A stretch of DNA of 64,000 nt from Noviherbaspirillum suwonense (GTDB taxonomy: Bacteria; Pseudomonadota; Gammaproteobacteria; Burkholderiales; Burkholderiaceae_D): contig NZ_FXUL01000025.1 in the NCBI RefSeq assembly GCF_900182955.1, forward strand, positions 27,244 through 91,243, given 5' to 3'. A program made the translations under genes and the position numbers. A model generated the notes under the pieces. It had not been told where the DNA came from. It made no database searches and was given only the letters and a program-made list of their open reading frames with translations. Positions 25,091 to 32,273 of this stretch are shown piece after piece (within the stretch, counting starts at the first letter, position 1; each line of letters begins with the position of its first letter).

Positions 25091-25665
25091 CCAAAACTGC
25101 GCAGACAGTCTATTTCCCCTGACTTGACGACCCAAATCCCTGGCACTTCCAGCACGGCGAATCAATTTGTCGCCGAAAAGGTAACCGGTAACTATGTCGA
25201 TATTGCCACCTTCAATCCAGACAACACATTCAGCGTCTTCACGTACTGGAAGGCAGCAGCCTGCGTTGCAAATGACGGCACCTCGCAACTCGACGCACGC
25301 CAGACCCGCCAGGGAGTTGACTACGGCATCTACGCACTGTACACCGCGAGCGGAACGGTATCGAAAAGCGGCTCGGCAACCACGTTCACCCTCGTACCTG
25401 GCACCGGCTCCCTGTCGATCTATAAAGGTCCCAACCGCGACACCGTCTTTACTGCGTCTGAACGGCCCGCCACTCCACCAGCACCGGCACCACTGGCGAC
25501 ATCCGGCTGGCTAGCGGCGGACCTCTGGCAGGCCAGGGCACCCTGAACTCGACATTGCAGTCGTTGCAGCAATCCCGCTGCGTGATGCTCGTTGCCCCGT
25601 CGTGTCAGGCGGGACTTTCGTGGAAACGTTGCCCGGCCATCCCTCCGCCACTTGTTTGATTGTTA
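25091..25665 (+). pseudogene. Truncated, frameshifted PepA-like flocculation PEP-CTERM gene
   Basis: The frame opens without a signal peptide at SPDLTTQIPGTSSTANQFVA and shows the PepA core: EKVTGNYVDIATFNPDNTF, YGIYALYTASGTVSKSGSATTFTLV and SLSIYKGPNRDTVFTA. Near 25455-25475 the family match moves to another frame (TSTGTTGDIRLASGGPLAGQ, GTLNSTL), so a frameshift is present. No PEP-CTERM signal follows. The gene has lost both ends. It is paralogous to the intact gene at 22413-23108. Confidence 0.7.
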
Positions 25666-25756
25666 TGCAATGTGCAGCGCCGCGCTCGATTTGGTTATTC
25701 CGATGCATGCCCAAGCGCGCAAATCGTGTCCCGGAACCACATCAACCGCAATATTA

Positions 25757-25784
25757 TTGCCATGTAGAAATTTACTTATGGCAA
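25757..25784. promoter_or_regulatory. Inverted repeat upstream of the secretion operon
   Basis: TTGCCAT and ATGGCAA are separated by 14 AT-rich bases, about 80 bases before the first gene of the operon. The symmetry and position suit a regulator-binding site. No clear -35/-10 pair was found nearby. Confidence 0.4.
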
Positions 25785-25863
25785 AATAAGCGTCAAACGG
25801 ACGTGGGCAACTTGCCGGGGTCCGCAACCTCGAATAAATTTCCCGGCCGGCCACTCTCAAGCG

Positions 25864-27237
25864 ATGTCATTCATTACCAGCCATCCTGGTCCCGCCCTTG
25901 CGCTGCATGCAGTGCTGCTTTCCCACCCGCGGCTGGACGCCGCGGCTGCCGACCTGGCGACCCGCCTGGCCGGGATTGCGCATGCCGACCGCGTGGCGAT
26001 CGGCCTGGTCGAAGGCATGCAGGTACGCGTGATCGCGCTGTCGCACGGCGTGACCGTCGATGCCGGGCAGGAGTTGCCTACGCTGCTCGCCGCTGCCATG
26101 GACGAGGCAATCGACCAGGCCGCCAGCATCGCCTGGCCGCAACCGGAAGGACAGCCGCGCATCGTCGCCGCCCAGCGCGAACTTGCCGGCCGCCACGGCG
26201 GCTCCGTGTTCACGGTTCCGCTCGCGGTCGAACAGCGCATGGTGGGCGCCATCACCTTCGAACGCCACGGCGAAACCCGGTCCGACGCGTTGTCGCTGGC
26301 CGACTGCGAGGCGCTGGCGCAATCGCTGGCGCCAGTGCTGCTGCTCCGGCGCGACGGCGAACGCAGCCTGCGGTCGCATGCGCTGGCCACCCTCAAAAGC
26401 ACCGTGCGCGGCATCCGCCAGACCGGACCCAGCCGCGCCGCTGCCGCCACGGTGCTGGCGGGCGCGCTGGCTGTTTTCTTCTTCGTGCCGCTGTCCTACG
26501 ACGTGACCGCGCCGGTGCGCCTCGAAGGCGCGGTGCAGCGCGCGCTGACCGCGCCGGACGACGGCTACCTGCAGCAGGTCAATGTGCGGCCCGGTGATGC
26601 GGTCAAGGCGGGACAGGTGCTGGCCGAACTGGGGCAGCAGGATTTGCAGCTCGAACGCAGCAAGACCGAGAGCGAGCTGGCGCAGCATGAAAGCGGCTAC
26701 GGCGCGGCGCTGGCGCAGGCCGACCGTTCGATGCTGGTCGCCTACCAGGCCCGCGCCGAGCAGGCCCGCTCGCGGCTCGACCTGATTGCGCGCCAGATCG
26801 CGCGCGCCCGCGTCAGCGCGCCGTTCGACGGCGTCGTCCTCAGCGGCGACCTGACCCAGTCGCTCGGCACGCCGGTGCAGCGCGGCAGCCCGCTGATGGT
26901 GGTGGCGCCGCTCGACCGCTACCGGCTGATCGTCGAGGTCGACGAGCGCGACATCGCCGATGTGGCGAACGGCGCGGCGGGCCGCATCACGCTGACGGCG
27001 CTGCCGGAGCAGGCGTTCCGCTTCCGCACCGAGCGCGTTGCGCCGGTCGCGGTGACGCGCGAGGGCCGCCATTTCTTCGAGGTGGAAGGCAAGCTCGATG
27101 CCGGGTCCGGCGTCCTCCGTCCCGGCCTCGAAGGCGTTGCCCGGATCGCCGCGCCGGCACGGCCGCTGGCCAGCGCGCTGGGACAGCGGCTGCGAACCTG
27201 GCTGCGCATGTCGCTCTGGTCGCTGGGGTGGTGGTGA
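25864..27237 (+). CDS. GAF-like/HlyD membrane fusion protein
   Basis: 457 residues. Residues ~1-165 look like a GAF-type sensor or binding domain (LAGIAHADRVAIGLVEG, GGSVFTVPLAVEQRMVGAITFE). A single membrane span (AAATVLAGALAVFFFVPL, ~197-214) is followed by a periplasmic HlyD-type adaptor. Its half barrel-sandwich motif is DGYLQQVNVRPGDAVKAGQ, then a short coiled hairpin, the second half motif SAPFDGVVLSGDL, and a beta-barrel. Adaptors of this fold link inner-membrane pumps to an outer-membrane exit. An N-terminal cytosolic GAF on an adaptor is unusual. It is the first gene of the operon and its stop overlaps the next start (GTGA). The start is weakly supported, as no good ribosome site is visible. 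Confidence 0.8.
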   Translation: MSFITSHPGPALALHAVLLSHPRLDAAAADLATRLAGIAHADRVAIGLVEGMQVRVIALSHGVTVDAGQELPTLLAAAMDEAIDQAASIAWPQPEGQPRIVAAQRELAGRHGGSVFTVPLAVEQRMVGAITFERHGETRSDALSLADCEALAQSLAPVLLLRRDGERSLRSHALATLKSTVRGIRQTGPSRAAAATVLAGALAVFFFVPLSYDVTAPVRLEGAVQRALTAPDDGYLQQVNVRPGDAVKAGQVLAELGQQDLQLERSKTESELAQHESGYGAALAQADRSMLVAYQARAEQARSRLDLIARQIARARVSAPFDGVVLSGDLTQSLGTPVQRGSPLMVVAPLDRYRLIVEVDERDIADVANGAAGRITLTALPEQAFRFRTERVAPVAVTREGRHFFEVEGKLDAGSGVLRPGLEGVARIAAPARPLASALGQRLRTWLRMSLWSLGWW

Positions 27238-29372
27238 GCGAGCCGCTGCTGAGCGCGCACTGGTACCGGGTGGCGCACCTGCAGCCGCGGCTGCGTCCGC
27301 AGGTGCGGGTACAGCGCCATGCCGAGCGCGGCCAGGTATGGCACCAGCTGGCCGACGCCGCCAGCGGACGACGGCACCGGATCAACCAGGATGCGTGGCG
27401 CTTCGTCGGCTGCCTCGATGGCGAGGTCACGGTCGCCGAGGCGTGGGACGCCGTGCTGGCGCGCCACGGCGACCGAACGTTGACGCAGGACCAGGCGATC
27501 CGCGTGCTGGAACAGCTGAGCAGCGCCGAGCTGCTGCAATGCGATCTTCCGCCCGACATCCATGCGCAGTTCCGGCAGAAGCAGAAGCAGGAGACCCGCC
27601 AGCGCTGGCTCGCGATGAATCCGCTGGCGATACGGCTGCCTCTGTTCGACCCGACCCGCTGGCTCGACCGCTGCGCGCCGGCGCTGCCGCGGCTGTTCAG
27701 CCGGCTCGCGCTGCTGGCCTGGCTGGCGGCGCTGCTGCCGGCGTTGCTGATGCTGCCGTACCACTGGCCCGAACTGAAGGCGTTCGCACTGGGCCACGCG
27801 GGCACGCCGCGCTTCCTTGCCATTGCCTGGCTGGCCTACCCGCTCATCAAGGGCCTGCATGAAGCCGGCCATGCGCTGGCGGTGCGGCGCTGGGGCGGCG
27901 CGGTGCGCCAGGTCGGGCTGACCATGTTCCTGCTGGTGCCGGTGCCGTATGTCGACGCATCGGCCGCGTCGGGATTCACGCAGCGCTCGCACCGGGTCGT
28001 GGTCAGCGCGGTCGGCATCATGGTCGAACTGCTGCTGGCGGCGCTGGCGCTGTATTTATGGACCGCGATCCAGCCCGGACTGGTGCGGGACATCGCCTTT
28101 GTCACGCTGCTGACCGCGGGCCTGTCCACGCTGGCGGTGAATGCCAATCCGCTGCTGCGCTTCGACGGCTATTTCCTGCTGTGCGACCTTGCCGGCCTGC
28201 CCAACCTGGACCAGCGCAGCCGCGCCTGGTGGTCCGGTTTCCTGCACCGGCGCGTGGCCGGCACCGATGCCGCGCCGATGGCGCTGGCGCCGGGCGAGCG
28301 CAAGTGGCTGGTGCTGTATGCGCCGCTGGCGCTGGCATACCGGACCGCGCTCGGCATCCAGACCATGCTGTGGGGCGCGGGCAAGTCCGCGCTGCTGGCC
28401 GGGCTGCTTGCGGCCGCATTGGCGGCGGCGCTGCTGGCCGGCCCGCTGCGCACCGCCGGCCGCATCGTGCTGCAGGTGCTGGGCGACGGCGCACGGCCGC
28501 GCGCCCGCATCGCCATGCTGGTGGCCGGCGCCGGCCTGCTGCTGGCGCTGGCGGCGTTGCCCCTGCCCTTCGGCACGTCGGTCAGCGCCGTCGTCTGGCT
28601 GCCCGAGCAGGCGCAGGTGCGCGCCGGCACCGCGGGCGTGATCCGCGAGGTGCTGGCGCGCGACGGCATGACGGTGACTGCCGGCCAGGTGCTGGCGGTG
28701 CTGGAAGACCCGGACCTCGGCGACAGCCGCGTGGAAGCGGCCAGCCGCCTGGACGCGCTGCTGGCCGAGCAGTACAGCCTGCTGCGCAGCGCGCGGGCGC
28801 AGGCGCTCGGCCTGGAGCAGGCGATTGCGCATGCGCAGGCCGAACTGGCGCGGCTGGATGAAAAGATAGCCGGCCTCGTCATCCGCAGCGGCGTGGCCGG
28901 CCGCCTCGCGCTGCGGCGCCAGGACGACCTGCCCGGCGCCTATCTCAAGAAGGGCGCGCTGCTGGGCCATGTGCTGCCCGACGGCGACGCCACGGTGCGC
29001 GCGCTGGTGCCGCATGCCGACGCCGCGCTGGTGCGCGAGCGCAGCCATGCGGTCTCGGTCTGGCTGGCCGACGGCGGCGGCGCGGTCCCGGCCCGCCTGC
29101 TGCGCGACGTGCCGGCGGCGACGCAGACGCTGCCGTCCGATGCGCTGTCGGATCGCAACGGCGGGCCGCTGGCAACCGATCCGGCCGACAAGGACAACCT
29201 GCGCGCGCTGGAGCCCTACTTCCTGTTCGACGTCGCCTTGCCCGACACTGCAGGCGGCCGCGCAGGCGCCCGCGCGCAAGTCCACTTCGACTTCGGCCGC
29301 GAGCCGCTGGCCTTCCAGTGGGCGCATGCGCTGCGCCAGCTGGCCGTCCGCCAGTTCGGAAGGGACAGCTGA
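27234..29372 (+). CDS. PqqD-like / M50 metallopeptidase / HlyD polytopic protein
   Basis: 712 residues, starting at a GTG that overlaps the previous stop. Residues ~40-110 resemble a PqqD-like peptide-binding domain (WHQLADAASGRRHRINQDAW and a helical DGEVTVAEAWDAV). A membrane region carries the M50 site-2-protease motifs: HEAGH (His209) and NPLLRFDG (Asp311), with several hydrophobic helices to ~440. After a final span comes a periplasmic barrel-sandwich/hairpin domain (GTAGVIREVLARDGMTVTAGQ, VIRSGVAGRLALRRQ). All metal-ligand residues are present, so it could be an active protease or a transporter-like relative. M50-HlyD proteins occur in peptide and protein export clusters. I infer it is the membrane core of this exporter. 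Confidence 0.8.
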   Translation: MSEPLLSAHWYRVAHLQPRLRPQVRVQRHAERGQVWHQLADAASGRRHRINQDAWRFVGCLDGEVTVAEAWDAVLARHGDRTLTQDQAIRVLEQLSSAELLQCDLPPDIHAQFRQKQKQETRQRWLAMNPLAIRLPLFDPTRWLDRCAPALPRLFSRLALLAWLAALLPALLMLPYHWPELKAFALGHAGTPRFLAIAWLAYPLIKGLHEAGHALAVRRWGGAVRQVGLTMFLLVPVPYVDASAASGFTQRSHRVVVSAVGIMVELLLAALALYLWTAIQPGLVRDIAFVTLLTAGLSTLAVNANPLLRFDGYFLLCDLAGLPNLDQRSRAWWSGFLHRRVAGTDAAPMALAPGERKWLVLYAPLALAYRTALGIQTMLWGAGKSALLAGLLAAALAAALLAGPLRTAGRIVLQVLGDGARPRARIAMLVAGAGLLLALAALPLPFGTSVSAVVWLPEQAQVRAGTAGVIREVLARDGMTVTAGQVLAVLEDPDLGDSRVEAASRLDALLAEQYSLLRSARAQALGLEQAIAHAQAELARLDEKIAGLVIRSGVAGRLALRRQDDLPGAYLKKGALLGHVLPDGDATVRALVPHADAALVRERSHAVSVWLADGGGAVPARLLRDVPAATQTLPSDALSDRNGGPLATDPADKDNLRALEPYFLFDVALPDTAGGRAGARAQVHFDFGREPLAFQWAHALRQLAVRQFGRDS

Positions 29373-29373
29373 C

Positions 29374-31302
29374 GTGAAACCCATCCATTTGCCGCCCATG
29401 CCAGGCCTGTGCTTCGGCGACTATCCGCAGCGCCTGGCGCAGCCTGCTGCCAGGCCGGGCGGCGCGTGGCTGATGTCGCGACTGGCGCGCCTGCGCGGCG
29501 GACCGGCGCGGATGAACAGCTTCGTCGCCTCGGTGCGCCGTCACGAAGCCCGCTTCGGGGCAATGGCGGAGGCCGCACGCGCGGCGCAGCTGCAGTCGCT
29601 GCGCGCACAGACGGCGCGCGACGGGCTGGGCGATGCGCTGCTCGCGCCGGTGCTGGCCCTGGTCTCGCTGGCCTGCGCCCGCACGCTGGGGCTGACGCCG
29701 CACGACACCCAGCTGGCGGCGGCCCACATTCTGCTCAACCGCCAGCTCGCCGAGATGGCGACCGGCGAAGGCAAGACCCTGGCCGCCGGCATCGCCGCGC
29801 TGGCTGCCGCCCTGGCCGGCGTGCCGGTCCACGTGCTGACTGCCAACGACTACCTGGTCGGACGCGATGCGGCGATGCTCCGCCCGCTGGCGGCCATGCT
29901 GGGCCTGTCGGTCGGCGCGGTGACCCAGCCGATGGACCAGGCCGCGCGGCAGGCGGCCTACCGCTGCGACATTGCCTACTGCACCGCGCGCGAACTGGTG
30001 TTCGACTACCTGCGCGACGGCCTGCTGCAGCGGCGCGGCGCGGGCTCGGGCCGGCTGCTGCGCGGCCTGTGCATGGCCATCGTCGACGAAGCCGACGCGA
30101 TCCTGATCGACGAGGCGCGCATTCCGCTGGTGCTGTCGCAGCAGCAGCCGGCCGACCCGCGCGAACTGCAGGCGCTGGCGCTCGCATGGCGGCTGTCTGC
30201 GGAGCTGGAAGGCGGCCGGGATTTCCGGCAGGACGGCGCGCGCGGCATCGTGCTCGGCAGCGCCGGGCGTACGCGGCTGCGAACGCTCGCCGGCAGCGCG
30301 CCACCCTGGCTGGCGGCGCGGCGCGGCGAAGACCTGGTGCGGCTGGCGCTGACCGCGCGCCACCTGCTGCTCAAGGGCGTGCATTACCACGTCCGCGACC
30401 GCAGGGTCTGCCTGATCGACGAGACCACCGGGCGCAATGCGGAAGGACGCAGCTGGTCTGGCGGCCTGCAGCAGATGGTGGAGTTCAAAGAGGGATGCGA
30501 GCTGACCCCGCCGGCGGCCAGCTGCATGCAGATCACCTACCAGCGCTTCTTCCCGCGCTACCTGTGGCTGTGCGGCATGAGCGGCACGCTGGCCGAGTCC
30601 CGCGGCGAGCTGTGCGCCAGCTATGGGCTGGTGGTGCAGCGGGTGCCGCTGCACCGCCCTGCCCGCCGTACGCTGCTGCAACCCGGCGTGTTCGCGAGCG
30701 CCGATGCGCAGTGGCGTGCGGTGGCGGCGAAAGCGGCGGCGCTGCGCAGCGCCGGGAGACCGGTGCTGATCGGCACCGACACGGTGGCGGATTCGGAAGC
30801 GCTGTCGCAGGCGCTGTCGGCGGCCGGCCTGCCGCATGCGGTGCTCAACGCCCGCTGCGACCGGCATGAGGCCGCGGTGGTGGCCGCCGCCGGCGCGGCC
30901 GGCGCCATCACGGTTGCGACCAGCATGGCCGGCCGCGGCACCGACATCGCGCTGCCGCCGGACGTGTCGGCGCGCGGCGGCCTGCACGTGATCTGCTGCC
31001 AGCAGAACAGCTCGCCGCGCATGGACCGCCAGCTGATCGGCCGCTGTGCCCGCCAGGGCGAACCGGGCAGCGCAGAGCGCGCGATTGCGCTCGACGGCAG
31101 GCTGCTGGCGAAGCAGCCGCTGGCGGCGGCGCTGCGCCGGCTGGCGGGAGCCAGCGGCTGGCATGCGCGCTGGGCGGCGCGGCTGGCGCTGCAGGCCGCC
31201 CAGTCGGCTGCGCAGCGCCGTGACCGCCGCGAACGCCGGCTGCTATTGCAACGAGACACCGAACTGGCTGGCTGGCTGAGTTTCAGCGGCCCGGCCGAAT
31301 AA
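29374..31302 (+). CDS. Short SecA-like translocase ATPase
   Basis: 642 residues from a GTG one base after the previous stop. Canonical SecA elements are present: MATGEGKTLAAG (Lys134), HVLTANDYLVGRDA, VFDYLRDG, the DEAD box VDEADAILIDEARIPLVLS (238-241), LIDETTGRNAEGRSWSGGLQ, ITYQRFFPRYLWLCGMSGT, TSMAGRGTDIAL and DRQLIGRCARQGEPGSAER. Housekeeping SecA is ~900 residues. This one lacks most of the C-terminal helical region and the zinc-binding CxCxSG tail that contacts SecB. All ATPase motifs are intact. It is therefore an accessory SecA, placed among HlyD/M50 components and next to a giant exported protein, which suggests a motor dedicated to that substrate. Confidence 0.85.
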   Translation: MKPIHLPPMPGLCFGDYPQRLAQPAARPGGAWLMSRLARLRGGPARMNSFVASVRRHEARFGAMAEAARAAQLQSLRAQTARDGLGDALLAPVLALVSLACARTLGLTPHDTQLAAAHILLNRQLAEMATGEGKTLAAGIAALAAALAGVPVHVLTANDYLVGRDAAMLRPLAAMLGLSVGAVTQPMDQAARQAAYRCDIAYCTARELVFDYLRDGLLQRRGAGSGRLLRGLCMAIVDEADAILIDEARIPLVLSQQQPADPRELQALALAWRLSAELEGGRDFRQDGARGIVLGSAGRTRLRTLAGSAPPWLAARRGEDLVRLALTARHLLLKGVHYHVRDRRVCLIDETTGRNAEGRSWSGGLQQMVEFKEGCELTPPAASCMQITYQRFFPRYLWLCGMSGTLAESRGELCASYGLVVQRVPLHRPARRTLLQPGVFASADAQWRAVAAKAAALRSAGRPVLIGTDTVADSEALSQALSAAGLPHAVLNARCDRHEAAVVAAAGAAGAITVATSMAGRGTDIALPPDVSARGGLHVICCQQNSSPRMDRQLIGRCARQGEPGSAERAIALDGRLLAKQPLAAALRRLAGASGWHARWAARLALQAAQSAAQRRDRRERRLLLQRDTELAGWLSFSGPAE

Positions 31303-31311
31303 GGACAGGAC

Positions 31312-32259
31312 ATGATGATCAAGACTGCTTACTTTCAAATGAACGCCGCCGCCTGCGCAGCGCTGCTGGCGACCTTCGGCCAGGCGCATGCCGCGGGCGC
31401 GGTCGGCTGCCTGATCGAGCCGGAACGGGTGGCCGACCTCGGCACCCCGACCGCCGGCGTGATCCGCTCGATGATGGTCGAGCGCGGCGACCGCGTGCGG
31501 CGCGGGCAGGTGATCGCGGTGCTGCAGGACGACATCGAACGGGCCTCGGTGGATGTCGCCCAGACCCGGGCGCAGGCCGACGCCGAAGTGCGGGCCGCGC
31601 TTGCCGGCCTCGACCTGGCGCAGCAGAAGCGCGACCGCTCGCACGACCTGCACGGCCGCGGCTTCATCTCGGCGCAGGCGCTCGAGCAAAGCCTGGCCGA
31701 GACCCGCGTCGCCGAGGAGAAGCTGCTGCAGGCGCGGGAGCAGAAACGCTCGCTGGAAAAGGAATCGGCGCTGGCCCGGGTGCGCCTGGGCGAGCGCACC
31801 ATCCGCAGCCCGATCGACGGCGTGATCGTCGAGCGCTATTTCACGTCGGGCGAACGCGTCGAGGAAAAGCCGATGGTGCGGGTCGCGCGGGTCGACCCGC
31901 TGCGGGTCGAGGTGATCCTGCCGAGTTCGATGTACGGCAGCGTCGGGGCCGGCAGCAGCGGCCGCGTGACGACCGACCTGCCGGGGATGGCGCCGGTGCC
32001 GGCCACCGTGTCGCTGGTGGACAAGGTGCTGGATGCGGCCAGCGGCACGTTCCGCGTGCGCATGCTGCTGCCGAATCCCGACGGCCGCATCCCCGCCGGC
32101 CTGCGATGCAAGGTCGAGTTCAATGCGCCGGCGCTGACGGCGACCAAGCCGGCCGCGCTGCCCGCCTCGGCGCCCGCAAGCGCCAAGCCCGCCCTCAGGA
32201 TGGACTTCCGCGGCATGACGATGCTGAATCCCGCGCCGCCCGGCAGCCGGCGGATGTAA
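31312..32259 (+). CDS. Periplasmic HlyD/RND-type adaptor protein
   Basis: 315 residues with a signal peptide (AACAALLATFGQAHA, before AGAVGCLI). Barrel-sandwich halves are TAGVIRSMMVERGDRVRRGQ and TIRSPIDGVIVERYFTSGE, either side of a coiled-coil hairpin (~75-155, DVAQTRAQADAEVRAALAGL onward). The beta-barrel segment (LRVEVILPSSMYGSVGAG) follows, then an Ala/Pro-rich tail. AAGGACAGG precedes the ATG, nine bases after the SecA-like stop. It is probably the second adaptor of the export machine; no TolC-like protein is encoded here. Confidence 0.85.
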   Translation: MMIKTAYFQMNAAACAALLATFGQAHAAGAVGCLIEPERVADLGTPTAGVIRSMMVERGDRVRRGQVIAVLQDDIERASVDVAQTRAQADAEVRAALAGLDLAQQKRDRSHDLHGRGFISAQALEQSLAETRVAEEKLLQAREQKRSLEKESALARVRLGERTIRSPIDGVIVERYFTSGERVEEKPMVRVARVDPLRVEVILPSSMYGSVGAGSSGRVTTDLPGMAPVPATVSLVDKVLDAASGTFRVRMLLPNPDGRIPAGLRCKVEFNAPALTATKPAALPASAPASAKPALRMDFRGMTMLNPAPPGSRRM

Positions 32260-32273
32260 GGCCGACCGCCCCG

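Noticed and set aside
25800..25863. Sigma-54 promoter directly before the secretion operon (TGGGCAACTTGCC)
   Set aside because: The GG-to-GC distance is too short for a -24/-12 promoter.
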